DNA of 64,000 nucleotides from contig JAHIRD010000027.1 of NCBI GenBank assembly GCA_018818835.1, forward strand, positions 1 to 64,000, given 5' to 3'. The DNA comes from Pseudomonadota bacterium (GTDB taxonomy: Bacteria > Desulfobacterota > Desulfobacteria > Desulfobacterales > Desulfolunaceae). Shown piece after piece: positions 9,596 through 18,774 of the stretch. Positions within the stretch are counted from its first letter, which is position 1. Each line of letters opens with the position of its first letter. The notes below the pieces were generated by a model that saw nothing but the letters and a program-made list of their open reading frames with translations, had not been told where the DNA came from and searched no databases. The position numbers and the translations under genes were made by a program.

Positions 9596-9891
9596 TAACC
9601 CCTCGCTCCCGGTGAATGCCAATACAATCGTACCCATACTCAGTTAAAACCTGCATGCGTCCCAGGGGTCTTATATGGCCCATGGGACGTGTGTTATTTT
9701 TTATGATGGACCACCTTACAAATATGGGTTATATTAAAAGAAATTAAAGGCCGAATATCTCTTAAAACATCATGTCTGAAAGCTTCCACGCTTAAATAAC
9801 GGCACCCTGTCGGCTTCTGAACTTCTATTAAAAAACGTTTAAATAATAGCCACCGAAACAATTATAAAATAGTATGAAATGGAGGCCTGGC
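9596..9891. other. Intergenic region upstream of the alcohol dehydrogenase
   Basis: AT-rich leader with no gene. I see no convincing -10/-35 pair or RNA element. Confidence 0.4.
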
Positions 9892-11046
9892 ATGATGAGT
9901 GATCTCAGAAAATTTGTGGCCCCGGAATTTGTTTTTGGGGCCGGGGCATTGAATCTCGTCGGCCAGTATGCAGCAAATTTTGGAGCAGAAAAGATTCTGC
10001 TGGTGACAGATCCTGGCGTCATCGCTGTAGGCTGGTGCGATAAGGTCAGGGAGAACATAGAACAATCCGGTGCATCAACCATGATCTTTTCGGAGGTGAC
10101 ACCCAATCCCAAAGCCGATGAAGTGATGCGGGGGGTGGACATGTATCTCAGCCACGGTTGCGATCTGATTGTGGCTGTGGGGGGCGGAAGCCCCATGGAC
10201 TGTGCCAAGGGAATCGGGATCGTCAGCACCAACAGGCGACATATTCTTGAATTTGAAGGGATCGACAATGTCACCGTGCCCGGCCCCCCATTGATTTGTA
10301 TCCCGACCACGGCCGGGACATCGGCCGATGTATCCCAATTCGCCATCATCAACAACCCGGTAGAACGGGTCAAGATCGCGATTATCAGCAAGGCAGTGGT
10401 ACCCGATGTGGCCCTGATTGATCCTGAAACCACGCTCACCATGGATCTTTACCTGACCGCATGTACGGGACTTGATGCACTGGTCCACGCCATTGAAGCC
10501 TTTGTTTCCAGTGCCCATTCCCCGATTTTTGATGTGCATGCCATAGAAGCCATTCGACTGGTCCACACCCACCTCCTTGGGGTGCTTGAACACCCCGGAG
10601 ACATTGGCCTTCGAAGCCTCCTGATGAGGGCAAGCCTGGAAGCAGGCCTTGCTTTTTCAAACGCCAGCCTGGGTGCGGTTCACGCCATGGCCCACAGCCT
10701 GGGGGGCTATCTGGGGCTTCCCCATGGCGAATGCAACGCCATTCTCCTGGATCATGTGATGGACTTCAATTTCGTCAATGCCAGTGAACGTTATGAAAAA
10801 ATCGGGCAGGCCATGGCCATGGATATGCGGAGCATGACCACCAAGGAAAAAAAACAGGCCATTTTAAACGGTATTGCTGAGTTGAAAATGAAAGCCGGGA
10901 TATCGAGCTCACTTGGAGATCGGGGGACAAAAATCGGAGATATTCCAGTCCTGGCCGAAAAGGCAATCAAGGACCCCTGTCTGGTCACCAATCCCAGGCA
11001 GGCCAATAAACGGGATATTGAGGTTATCTATGAACAGGCCCTCTGA
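9892..11046 (+). CDS. Iron-containing alcohol dehydrogenase
   Basis: 384 residues from the ATG at 9892 (GGAGG six bases upstream; an ATG at 9874 precedes the ribosome site and is unlikely). Group III Fe-ADH family: NAD-binding GGGSPMDCAKG, the glycine-rich TTAGTSADVS segment, and the metal ligands Asp and His in TGLDALVHAIEA, His in HAMAHSLGG and His in LPHGECN. These enzymes interconvert alcohols and aldehydes with NAD(H) in the cytoplasm. The next gene begins inside its 3' end, so it is co-translated with a histidine kinase. Substrate not deducible. Confidence 0.92.
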   Translation: MMSDLRKFVAPEFVFGAGALNLVGQYAANFGAEKILLVTDPGVIAVGWCDKVRENIEQSGASTMIFSEVTPNPKADEVMRGVDMYLSHGCDLIVAVGGGSPMDCAKGIGIVSTNRRHILEFEGIDNVTVPGPPLICIPTTAGTSADVSQFAIINNPVERVKIAIISKAVVPDVALIDPETTLTMDLYLTACTGLDALVHAIEAFVSSAHSPIFDVHAIEAIRLVHTHLLGVLEHPGDIGLRSLLMRASLEAGLAFSNASLGAVHAMAHSLGGYLGLPHGECNAILLDHVMDFNFVNASERYEKIGQAMAMDMRSMTTKEKKQAILNGIAELKMKAGISSSLGDRGTKIGDIPVLAEKAIKDPCLVTNPRQANKRDIEVIYEQAL

Positions 11047-12889
11047 TGGGGATGATTCCAGGACGAAATTGTATGAAAAAATCATCGGCCTTGGTGAGAA
11101 ATCCATTCGTAAAAGTTATTATCCCCTGCTTCGCCAGAAAATCATCGAACTTGAAAAAAGCAACCGGGAACTTGAACGGGAAATTTTTGAACGCAAGCAA
11201 AAGGAAGAGGCGCTCAGACGCAATTACGAAAATCAGACTATCCTCAATGACCTTCTGAAACTCTCTTTGGATGCCATTCCCCAGAAGGACGTGTTCCAGG
11301 TGACTCTGGACAAGATTCTTTCTCTGAGCTGGCTGGATAACAAAGGAAGCGCCTCATTTTATTTTGTTGACGACGACCCTGAATATCTTGTTTTAAAAAA
11401 TACAAAGACATTAGAAAACAAGTCCAGGCCGGACTGTCAACGCATTCCCTTTGGTCATTGTTTATGCGGGACGGCTGCAAACACAGGCAAGACAATTTTT
11501 GGTCATCACGATGACAATCCCTCTGAACCCCACGGGCATTACTGCGTACCCATACGTCTGGCCAACAGGACCATCGGGGTTCTTTGTATCGTATTGCCCC
11601 TTAATCATACTTACGACTCCGAAGAAGAAGACGTGCTTGGGGCCATTGCCAATACCCTGGCCGGTATTATTCAACGAAATCAGATGATCGAAGAAAAAAC
11701 CTCATTGGAAAGCCAGCTTCGCCAGACCCAGAAAATGGAAGCCATCGGTGCCTTGGCCGGGGGTATAGCCCATGATTTTAATAATCTGCTCACCCCCATT
11801 CTGGGTTACACCGAACTGGCCCTGCAGGAGCTGCCCAAAGACAGTTCCATGGCATTGGATCTTGTTGAAGTGGTCAAAGCTGCTGGGCTTGCCAAGGATT
11901 TGGTCCGGCAGATCCTGACCCTCAGCCGTCAGAGCAAACACGAACTGAAACCTTTACGGATCCATCTTGTTGTCAATGAAGCCCTCAAGCTCTTAAAGTC
12001 TTCCATTCCAAGCACCATTGAAATAAGAAACATGGTTGAAGAAAGCAATCGGACCGTTCTGGCTGACCCCACCCAGATCCATCAGGTGATCATGAACTTA
12101 TGCACCAATGCCTATCATGCCATGAAAACAAAGGGCGGTATTATGGCTGTCCGTTTGAGTCACATTGAAATCGACGACGAAAACAAGAAAGTCGACTCCC
12201 TCCTTTTATCTCCAGGAGACTATGTGGCGCTTGAAGTCAGCGATACGGGCAACGGCATGACCAAAGCCATCCAGGAAAAAATTTTCGACCCCTATTTTAC
12301 AACAAAAAGCAAAAACGAAGGAACGGGTCTGGGACTATCCGTGGTCCATGGAATCATCAAAAATTATGGTGGCCATATTACGGTCTACAGTGAGCCAGAC
12401 CAGGGGACGACCTTTCGTGTGTATTTGCCATGTACGGAAATAAGCCGCGACTCAGATATGGAAAAAATTTTTGACCCCATCCCCGGGGGAGACGAGCATA
12501 TCCTGGTTGTGGATGATGAAAAGCCTATTGTGGATATCACCTCAGCCATTCTTCGAAACCATGGCTATACCGTGACAAGCTGCACCGGAAGCCTCGAAGC
12601 CCTCAAGGTATTTCAACAAAGCCCCTTGGATTTTGACCTGGTGATTACAGATATGACCATGCCCCAGATGACCGGGGCCCAGCTTGCCATTAAACTCCGG
12701 GCAATCCGGCCGGAGATCGGCATGATCCTCTGCACCGGCTTCAGCGAATTGATCAATGAAAAAAAAGCCGAATCCTTTGGTTTTAATAAATTTCTGATGA
12801 AACCCATTATCATGAGAGATCTCTGTCATTCCGTACGTGGTGTTCTGGACAAAGCCATCCAAAAATCAGTCAATAAACAAACCCCATAG
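11030..12889 (+). CDS. GAF-domain hybrid histidine kinase with receiver domain
   Basis: 619 residues from the ATG at 11030, 17 bases inside the alcohol dehydrogenase gene, with GAGG six bases upstream. The frame stays open further upstream, but that part is antiparallel noise within the dehydrogenase. Order: coiled coil (about 30-60), GAF (about 75-215, with [12 protein letters not shown]), HisKA with the H box in IAHDFNNLL, HATPase_c (N box [12 protein letters not shown]1 VSDTGNGM, G2 [11 protein letters not shown]), and a C-terminal receiver with aspartate in [10 protein letters not shown] and lysine in LMKP. No transmembrane helix, so a cytosolic sensor. The overlap suggests it senses something tied to the dehydrogenase reaction. 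Confidence 0.9.
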   Translation: MNRPSDGDDSRTKLYEKIIGLGEKSIRKSYYPLLRQKIIELEKSNRELEREIFERKQKEEALRRNYENQTILNDLLKLSLDAIPQKDVFQVTLDKILSLSWLDNKGSASFYFVDDDPEYLVLKNTKTLENKSRPDCQRIPFGHCLCGTAANTGKTIFGHHDDNPSEPHGHYCVPIRLANRTIGVLCIVLPLNHTYDSEEEDVLGAIANTLAGIIQRNQMIEEKTSLESQLRQTQKMEAIGALAGGIAHDFNNLLTPILGYTELALQELPKDSSMALDLVEVVKAAGLAKDLVRQILTLSRQSKHELKPLRIHLVVNEALKLLKSSIPSTIEIRNMVEESNRTVLADPTQIHQVIMNLCTNAYHAMKTKGGIMAVRLSHIEIDDENKKVDSLLLSPGDYVALEVSDTGNGMTKAIQEKIFDPYFTTKSKNEGTGLGLSVVHGIIKNYGGHITVYSEPDQGTTFRVYLPCTEISRDSDMEKIFDPIPGGDEHILVVDDEKPIVDITSAILRNHGYTVTSCTGSLEALKVFQQSPLDFDLVITDMTMPQMTGAQLAIKLRAIRPEIGMILCTGFSELINEKKAESFGFNKFLMKPIIMRDLCHSVRGVLDKAIQKSVNKQTP

Positions 12890-12992
12890 TATCGTTTTAC
12901 AGCTTTGTAAAAGATCTAAATGGCCAAATATGGTTAAGCTGCTGAAATATAGTTGTATATGATTTTATGCCACATATGTGAAAACAGGGCCA

Positions 12993-14192
12993 TCACAATG
13001 AATTCACAAAACAGCCACCCCCACCGCTTCCGCCTCCGATGATCGGTTCATCAATGACCGTGTCATCGGCAGCTCCGGTATCCTCACTGGGCTCCTCATC
13101 ATTGGAACTGTTTTCTGCATACAGTAGATCACAAAGAACACTCGTTGTGCCGACGGATACCATTCGGGATATGTCGCCGGTGAGACCGGTTCCGCTGAAT
13201 GTGATCAGATAGTCTCCTGCACTGACAGGGATTGCATAACCGCCACTGTTTGCGGTTACTGCATAATAGCTTCCCTGGTCCGGTCTGATGGTGATGTTTT
13301 CCATCCCTTCACCGGTGTCATACATGCCGTTGTCATTCAGGTCTTCCCACACGGTTCCCACCAGAAAGCGGTTATAATGATTCGGGCTGCTTTCGTTGGC
13401 CTTTGCGTAGTTGCCCGTGGTCACCAGGGGGCCCACTTCTGTTGTGCTGTCTGTTTCACTGACCATGGCGATGCCCACATTGGAATAATCCCCATCCATG
13501 GACATAATCGCCAGGCGATGGCCCCGTTCAGGTTGCATGCCGGTTGGATCCACACCCCAGTCAATATTGAATCCCGCATGGCCATGCACAGCACTTTTGG
13601 TATAGGAAAACACATTGCCACGAATGGCCACAAAAGAGAACCCCGCATCGGTGACCTGGGTGAACTGGTCATTATGATCCTGGGCATCACGCAAAATCAG
13701 ATCATCCGAATGAACCTTTGCAGCATTGTAAAGCCGAACATCAAAGGCTGCCGGGGGCTTTGCCTCTATGGCTGCAAATTCAGCCATCAGAAGGTCAAGA
13801 TCAACCCCAAAATAATTCACGGCATTGACCACGTCCGGATCAGCCATGGTTACCAGCCAGATACCTTCCTGCTCCGGATTTGACCGGGCCCGGTTCATCA
13901 GCCACATCATCTGTTGCTCTTTAGTGTCAGGATGAAGATTGTCAATGGTTTTGTGATAGATCCATTCCGTTATGGGAGCGGCCTTGACTGATGTCTTTGG
14001 GCTTGGTGACAACCCAGGCGTTGTCACTGACCGGAACGGTGGATCCGGCTGGGGCATGTTTATGGGCTCAGCCCATAGTGCAGAAACATTCACGAAGGTT
14101 AAACACAGTGATAGACAGGAACATACAGCGAAACGTGTCAATGGGTAAATACGATTCAAAATGTGTTTCTCCCCTACTCTTTTATTCGTCAT
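12993..14192 (-). CDS. Secreted CAP/SCP-domain protein with short Gly-rich Cys tail
   Basis: 399 residues. A signal peptide with a hydrophobic core ending at ALWA (about residue 41) is followed by a CAP-like domain (about 80-280, starting MNRARSNPEQEG, with HSDD and later GFNIDWGVDP). The usual GEN[IV] glutamate reads RGNV here, so the canonical CAP site is altered. Then comes a beta-sandwich module of the SdrD B-like type (WEDLNDNGMYDTGEGMENI, about 288-350), an acidic linker, and a C terminus GGGSGGGGCFVNSL. Such Gly-rich Cys tails resemble C-terminal sorting or anchoring signals (CFI-box-like). AAGGA precedes the ATG. Confidence 0.75.
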   Translation of the reverse strand: MTNKRVGEKHILNRIYPLTRFAVCSCLSLCLTFVNVSALWAEPINMPQPDPPFRSVTTPGLSPSPKTSVKAAPITEWIYHKTIDNLHPDTKEQQMMWLMNRARSNPEQEGIWLVTMADPDVVNAVNYFGVDLDLLMAEFAAIEAKPPAAFDVRLYNAAKVHSDDLILRDAQDHNDQFTQVTDAGFSFVAIRGNVFSYTKSAVHGHAGFNIDWGVDPTGMQPERGHRLAIMSMDGDYSNVGIAMVSETDSTTEVGPLVTTGNYAKANESSPNHYNRFLVGTVWEDLNDNGMYDTGEGMENITIRPDQGSYYAVTANSGGYAIPVSAGDYLITFSGTGLTGDISRMVSVGTTSVLCDLLYAENSSNDEEPSEDTGAADDTVIDEPIIGGGSGGGGCFVNSL

Positions 14193-14661
14193 AGAACGTC
14201 ATCCTTACATACTCCTGATAATGAAAAAACGAAATGTCAACCATGTATCTCCGATCCGGTCATGGAGTTACATCGTATAATATGTAACAAAAAGCATGCC
14301 AGGACTCCTCTCAGATGGCCGACTTTTTCGAAAACCCAGGCGACATTGCCGATTGAAAGGATTGTTTTTCCGTTTTTAACATGTTCAATCAACGGACAAG
14401 GGCAACCACGAGGGGATTGCCCTTACACTTGGCGACCAGTGCCAGCCCTATCGGCATGGGAAAGCCCTTCGATATAATCAAAAATTAGAAAAAATACGGA
14501 CAGGCCGGTTATGCATTAGCCTGGGAACGTGTATGATTTACCCCGTGAACGTATACGATATTTATGTAAACCTGTGGGATAGCCTGTAAAAAAATATACC
14601 TGGCTTCAATTATCTGCTAAATAGAAAAAAATAACCACTCATTAAGATAAGGAGGGTAGTG
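14193..14661. other. Intergenic region with palindromic repeats
   Basis: Contains a hairpin AAGGGCAA (14398-14405)/TTGCCCTT (14417-14424) and a 36-base element at 14521-14556 that recurs in diverged form at 19092-19126. No coding frame is supported. Confidence 0.55.
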
Positions 14662-15129
14662 ATGAGAATCTGGTACGTGTTCGTATTAATAGCTTTGTGC
14701 GCATCGGTTGTACCGGCCCGTGCAGAGTCTCCTTTAATCCAGGGGACATGGAATATCAATGCGGTTCTGACAACAACCTCGACTCCCAATGACTATGTGA
14801 AGGAAGGCCATCTAAAAAATGAAGTGTGGGTTATTCGCCAAAATGGTGACTCTGCGAACCTGACAACCCCCAGCGGAACCATTGATGGCCGTTTTGTTCC
14901 CCAAACACAGGAATTTCCCACGGGTGTCTGGCAGTTCGAGGCCATGGTTCCCAATCTGATGAACATGCCCAACCTTGGGGCAAAATTTGAGGTGGTGATC
15001 GTCAAGCGTTCGGAAAATGTCTTGAGCGGCGGCTCCACCGTGACCTACATGGGCAACAACAATTTTGGAGGACCATGGGTCCCAATCGGCATGGAAAGCT
15101 GGCGCTTTGACGCCACTCGGAAACAATGA
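14662..15129 (+). CDS. Hypothetical secreted protein
   Basis: 155 residues from the ATG at 14662; GTG at 14659 is in frame, but GGAGGG fits 14662 better. A signal peptide (IWYVFVLIALCASVVPARA) is followed by a beta-rich domain of about 135 residues with GTWNINAV at its start and WRFDATRKQ at its end, reminiscent of small lipocalin-like folds, but no family is recognised. Monocistronic between repeat-rich regions. Confidence 0.7.
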   Translation: MRIWYVFVLIALCASVVPARAESPLIQGTWNINAVLTTTSTPNDYVKEGHLKNEVWVIRQNGDSANLTTPSGTIDGRFVPQTQEFPTGVWQFEAMVPNLMNMPNLGAKFEVVIVKRSENVLSGGSTVTYMGNNNFGGPWVPIGMESWRFDATRKQ

Positions 15130-15167
15130 TCAAACATCGTGGGCATGGGAAATTCAGATATAATAAT

Positions 15168-15231
15168 GGCATAGGACCCATGGGTTCTATAAGTCATATG
15201 GGTCTCATGGGACCTATACGACCCATGGGAC
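15168..15231. repeat. Palindromic intergenic repeat, family A copy 1
   Basis: Built from overlapping modules such as GGACCCATGGGTTC, TATGGGTCTCATGGGACC and CGACCCATGGGAC. Related copies lie at 16226-16268, 36848-36888 and 57010-57058. All are intergenic. Confidence 0.7.
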
Positions 15232-15396
15232 TTTTTCCATAGCCATACCGTCGACGTTGTTCATCATCATTGATCGTTGATAGTCAGCTTTTATGATATG
15301 GATATGGCCAATCGGTTGATCAAAAACGTTCATACAATGTAGGGGCACGGCGTGCCGTGCGCTTCTCATGTCAGCCACATCCAACGATTCGAATAA

Positions 15397-15424
15397 TTGA
15401 CATTTTTCCTATTGTGCGTATAAT
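15397..15424 (+). promoter_or_regulatory. Sigma-70 promoter of the first toxin-antitoxin operon
   Basis: Consensus TTGACA (15397-15402) and TATAAT (15419-15424) with a 16-base spacer, 30 bases before the antitoxin ATG. One of the clearest housekeeping-type promoters in the window. Confidence 0.75.
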
Positions 15425-15453
15425 GGGATCAGATTATTAACGTGGAGGGTTTT

Positions 15454-15711
15454 ATGTCAAAAACACGAATCAATATCAGCACAGATCAAGACCTTGCTGA
15501 TTTTATCAAGGTCTATGCCGCTGAAAACCGGACAACGGTGGCGGATATTTTTACCCAGTATATTTTATTTCTGAAACGTAATTCGGATGGAGAAACGGTA
15601 AATGAAATTTTATCCAATCCTGTTTTTCATAAAAGCATGAATGAAGCACACTCCAAGTTAAAAAGCGGTTCCGCAGTTTGGCATTCCTATGATGATGTTT
15701 TTGGTGATTGA
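15454..15711 (+). CDS. Type II antitoxin, ribbon-helix-helix-like
   Basis: 85 residues from the ATG at 15454 (GGAGGG seven bases upstream). The N terminus has the alternating strand and helix pattern of a DNA-binding ribbon-helix-helix antitoxin (KTRINISTDQDLADFIKVYA). The C-terminal part, ending with HSYDDVFGD, should wrap the toxin. Its stop TGA shares one base with the toxin ATG. RHH antitoxins usually repress their own promoter; the promoter lies 30 bases upstream. Confidence 0.75.
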   Translation: MSKTRINISTDQDLADFIKVYAAENRTTVADIFTQYILFLKRNSDGETVNEILSNPVFHKSMNEAHSKLKSGSAVWHSYDDVFGD

Positions 15712-16019
15712 TGGAATTAAAATTTGAAGATGCCTTCTTAAAAGCATTAAAAAAGCATTCCGCCATAAAAAAACAGGTTCAAAAAAAGGTTGATATGATT
15801 GCCGCTAATCCCATTGCCATGGGTGAGCCGCTAAAGGGGAACTGGCAAGGATTTTATTCATGCCCTGTCAAGAAAAGCTTTATTATCATTTTCCTGTATT
15901 GCGATCTTTGCCGAAAGAAAAATGATGATATCGTGGTCGCCTGCTCCGATTGTAACAGCACGAAAAATGAAACCATCAAATTCCTCCTCCTTGGCCCTCA
16001 TGATGAGGCATACCGCTGA
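15711..16019 (+). CDS. Type II toxin, RelE/ParE-like mRNA interferase
   Basis: 102 residues, starting within the antitoxin stop (TGATG junction). The fold pattern fits RelE/ParE (N-terminal helical hairpin, then GNWQGFYSCPVKKSFIIIFLYC). It contains an unusual cysteine-rich insertion (CDLC, then CSDC) not typical of short RelE toxins, possibly a metal-binding loop. Product and target are inferred from operon context and size. Confidence 0.7.
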   Translation: MELKFEDAFLKALKKHSAIKKQVQKKVDMIAANPIAMGEPLKGNWQGFYSCPVKKSFIIIFLYCDLCRKKNDDIVVACSDCNSTKNETIKFLLLGPHDEAYR

Positions 16020-16225
16020 ATTCAATGAGCGGGTTTTGCCCCGTTTACAAAGCTGGATCGGTCTTCGGCAAGGCTTCGCCCCGTCACGCAAATAGGTTGG
16101 GTTGTTTGATCACGTCCCCAGGCCTGAGTATGGAAACGAGTATGTATTAATTGCGTGCATCTCATTGTAGGATTCTGTTCATGTTTTAGAGTCACAGACA
16201 CTCCGACCTTACTTATCTTTATAAT

Positions 16226-16268
16226 CCTCATGGGTATCATGGGACCTATAAGACCCATGGGGCCTATG
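16226..16268. repeat. Palindromic intergenic repeat, family A copy 2
   Basis: Contains CATGGGACCTATAAGACCCATGGGG, the same module set as at 15168-15231. Confidence 0.65.
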
Positions 16269-16332
16269 TGAACTTTAACGTCCTTAATTCGACGTTGCAT
16301 TTTCCCATTTGCCATTCGACCTAAATTCAGTC

Positions 16333-16361
16333 TTGATATAGTACGAATTTTACTCTATATT
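16333..16361 (+). promoter_or_regulatory. Sigma-70-type promoter of the second toxin-antitoxin operon
   Basis: TTGATA (16333-16338) and TATATT (16356-16361), spacer 17, about 36 bases upstream of the antitoxin ATG. Confidence 0.65.
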
Positions 16362-16396
16362 AAATACAAAAAACATTATCAATTTGGGTGTAAGCC

Positions 16397-16660
16397 ATGA
16401 AACAAATTAATATTTCAAAAGATATTATTTCATTATCAGATTTTAAAAATAAAGCATCCAAGATGCTCCAGAGTGTTCAAACCTCACACCGTCCACTTGT
16501 AATAACCCAGAATGGCAAAGCAGCAGCCGTTCTGGTTTCTCCGTCTGATTTTGATCACCTGACCGAGCAGGTTCGATTCATTGATGCGGTCCAAAAAGGT
16601 TTGGACGATGTCCAACATGGACGAATCATTTCAGATGAAGAGCTGGACAATGAAGTATGA
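16397..16660 (+). CDS. Phd/YefM-family antitoxin
   Basis: 87 residues. Typical Phd/YefM N terminus: SLSDFKNKASKMLQSVQTSHRPLVITQNGKAAAVLVSPSDFD, the DNA-binding half of the family, then an unstructured acidic tail (ISDEELDNEV) that neutralises the toxin. Its last codons overlap the toxin by ATGA. The promoter is immediately upstream. Confidence 0.88.
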   Translation: MKQINISKDIISLSDFKNKASKMLQSVQTSHRPLVITQNGKAAAVLVSPSDFDHLTEQVRFIDAVQKGLDDVQHGRIISDEELDNEV

Positions 16661-16953
16661 AGCTCTTTTGGACTGAAACAGCCAAAGAGGATTTACTCTC
16701 CATCAAACGCTACATTTCCCAAGACAACCCGGTGGCTGCAAAGCAATGGATTGGACGCTTGAGACAACGTGCCCGAAACGCACTTGATGCCCCATTTTCA
16801 GGCCGGAAAGTACCGGAACTCTCAAAAGACGAGATACGTGAACTTATTGAGGGAAACTACCGTATTGTTTATCAGGTCTGTAAAGATCACGTGGCTGTGC
16901 TTACAGTATTTGAAAGCCATCGGCTTTTACCTGCGGACAAAATACAATCCTGA
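16657..16953 (+). CDS. ParE/RelE-family toxin
   Basis: 98 residues. Classic ParE pattern: WTETAKEDLLSIKRYISQDNPVAAKQWIGRL, then GRKVPELSKDEIRELIEGNYRIVYQV and the terminal VLTVFESHRLLP. ParE-type toxins poison gyrase, RelE-type cleave mRNA; the R-E-L-xx-GNYRIVY signature is shared by both, so the exact target is not settled. Four-base overlap with its antitoxin. Confidence 0.88.
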   Translation: MKLFWTETAKEDLLSIKRYISQDNPVAAKQWIGRLRQRARNALDAPFSGRKVPELSKDEIRELIEGNYRIVYQVCKDHVAVLTVFESHRLLPADKIQS

Positions 16954-17394
16954 TGTCAGTTCAGTCCATATTTTGAAGGTCAACTTCCGGGTATTTTAGG
17001 ACTATTTAAGGAGTTGGCCGGTAAAGAAACGGGTTTGCAATATATTGAAAGTTTGATAAGATATATTCTGTCTAATGTAGAGAACATGTCTGAGGACAAA
17101 CTGAAATCCATTGTTGAACGTTCACTACCCGGCAAAGAAGGGGACGTTATTATGAAATTTGCAGACAGTGCTTTAGGTAAAGAATATGATAAAGGTATGC
17201 AACAAGGGCTGAGGCAGGGATTGAAAGCTGCGGCATTTGACTTGATTGATGTACGGTTCTTGCATACGCCTGAAGCGGATCATATAAAACAACTTATTCA
17301 TAAAATTGATGATCTTGAGCAGCTTAATGCCCTTAAGGAAAAAATCAAAACTGCTGAATCTGTTTCAGATTTATTGAATTGTTTTGCCCATTGA
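16954..17394 (+). pseudogene. 3' remnant of an Rpn/PD-(D/E)XK nuclease-transposase gene
   Basis: In the frame that follows the ParE stop, the translation runs PYFEGQLPGILGLFKELAGKETGLQ and continues to residue 126 of the TTG frame at 17014. This resembles the C-terminal third of Rpn-family recombination-promoting nucleases (KETGLxYIExLxRYIL, then the coiled GMQQGLRQGLKAA segment). The nuclease domain is missing, no ribosome site exists, and the fragment begins right at the toxin stop, so it is a truncated gene, probably cut when the toxin-antitoxin cassette arrived. Confidence 0.7.
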
Positions 17395-17534
17395 TTATTA
17401 GGCCATATTGTTGGCACAGCCCCGCATACGATGGGTTTTCGCCTGAGAGAATGGTTTTGTCGTAATAACAAACGGATAATATCCTATCAAGCCTTTTTGA
17501 ATTAAAAGAGTCAAGGGTGGCCTGACCCCTTTAT

Positions 17535-17644
17535 CTTAAGTCAACAGCATTGCCCCTGACCCCGACCCCTCAATAATTTCCATTCAGGTTTTTTCTTTTA
17601 TCCACTACCCGGTCGCTTCGCTTCCTGAAGAACACGAAGATCAC
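17535..17644. repeat. Direct repeat, copy 1 (110 bases)
   Basis: Starts CTTAAGTCAACAGCATTGCC and ends CACGAAGATCAC. It is nearly identical to 18300-18410. The part with CTTCCTGAAGAACACGAAG also resembles the CTGAAGGACACGAAG elements near 18590-18616 and 56935-56970. Confidence 0.85.
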
Positions 17645-17725
17645 GTGTGAGCGATATATTTTGCTGCGTCGTTGCCGCCTTGCTCCCAGGCTTGTTGACC
17701 CCCACGCCCTTGTCTAATTAAGTAA

Positions 17726-17887
17726 GATGTCCCCCGAATCCAGACTAAGCTGGGAGAAACTTTAGGTGGAGTTCCTCGTCAGCATATTTCTAATATGGAA
17801 AGGGGGCACCGGTCGATCAGTCTTAAGATGGCAAGGAAACTATCAAAATTACTTGAGGCTCCTATCGACAAAATGATTATAAAATAG
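17726..17887 (+). pseudogene. HTH-type regulator remnant (XRE-like C-terminal part)
   Basis: The frame ending at TAG 17885-17887 reads KLGETLGGVPRQHISNMERG followed by HRSISLKMARKLSKLLEAPIDKMIIK. This is the recognition-helix half of an XRE/Cro HTH (GVPRQHISNMERG). The frame closes at TAA 17723-17725 and there is no start codon or first helix. It is probably the tail of a lost HigA-type antitoxin. Confidence 0.6.
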
Positions 17888-18299
17888 AAATTTACCCGCC
17901 ATGAAAATAACCTGACCATGGTGGTTTCATAAAAAATGGCGGAGTTTAATGAATTTACATCGAATAACGTCAACACCAGCAAAGGAGACTCACTCTAAAC
18001 GTTCTGGTTCCGGAACAAGTTCAGTGTATTTTTTTCTCGCAGAGGCGCAGAGGACGCAGAGGGGGGACAAGCTTAATCTGGAAGAACGACTTCACAGATC
18101 TGTGGATCTGGTTACATATCGGAACACCATGACCCCTTTTTTAAAACACAAGATTGATGGGGACGTTGTGTATGCGTGACAAAGCTCTTACATTGGAGGT
18201 GCTTCGTCATTTGGACATCAATGCCGAAGCGGTTTTTTACCTGCAAAGATAAATTCCCCCAGACAGATGATGGGCACGCTACGCTTTGCCCATCAATTT

Positions 18300-18410
18300 C
18301 TTAAGTCAACAGCATTGCCCCTGACCCCGACCCCTCAATAATTTCCATTCAGGTTTTTTCTTTTTATCCACCACCCGGTCGCTTCGCTTCCTGAAGAACA
18401 CGAAGATCAC
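18300..18410. repeat. Direct repeat, copy 2 (111 bases)
   Basis: Second copy of 17535-17644, differing by one inserted T in the T-run and a few substitutions. The 655 bases in between include the HTH remnant. Confidence 0.85.
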
Positions 18411-18424
18411 AGAGAGGCACAAAG

Positions 18425-18501
18425 AGCACGGAGTGAGATAACCGCACGGGGGAGGGGCACGATGCATCGTGCCCCTCCGTGCGATGATCTCACTCCGTGC
18501 T
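18425..18501. repeat. Long cruciform-type palindrome
   Basis: Outer arms AGCACGGAGTGAGAT (18425-18439) and its exact inverse (18487-18501). The inner 28 bases (18451-18478) are a second perfect palindrome centred on GATGCATC. No T-tail follows, so it is not a simple terminator. Confidence 0.85.
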
Positions 18502-18774
18502 ACTATCTCGTAAAATTTAGTTTTTTTTGCTGGAAGTTAGAACAAAGATCTAATAACTAACTAAAATTATATATTTTTCTTCGTGCTCTTCGTGTCCTTC
18601 AGTGAAGCGTAGCGAACGGGTGGTTAAAAAAAATGTGTTTGCGGCTATGCCGCACTGTGCACTTCGTGTTCAGCTACCACCGGGTGCAGGTGGTTGATAA
18701 AAAATGAGTATTTTATTCACGGGTACTATCGTCTATGTCAAGACACAGGAATGGCAAGGGCACACCCTTAGCTA

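Larger units (their letters stand above)
15130..15453. other. Intergenic region: CCCATGGG repeat and toxin-antitoxin promoter
   Basis: Holds a palindromic repeat at 15168-15231 and the promoter at 15397-15424. No gene seen. Confidence 0.6.
16020..16396. other. Intergenic region between two toxin-antitoxin operons
   Basis: Contains a family A palindromic repeat (16226-16268) and the promoter of the second toxin-antitoxin operon. A 97-codon minus-strand frame across the repeat has no coding character. Confidence 0.55.

Noticed and set aside
10913-11029. Longer N-terminus for the hybrid kinase
   Set aside because: It would overlap the end of the alcohol dehydrogenase by 134 bases without a ribosome site; ATG 11030 has one.
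16022-16315. 97-codon minus-strand frame
   Set aside because: It runs through a palindromic repeat and the promoter region of the second toxin-antitoxin operon, without ribosome site.
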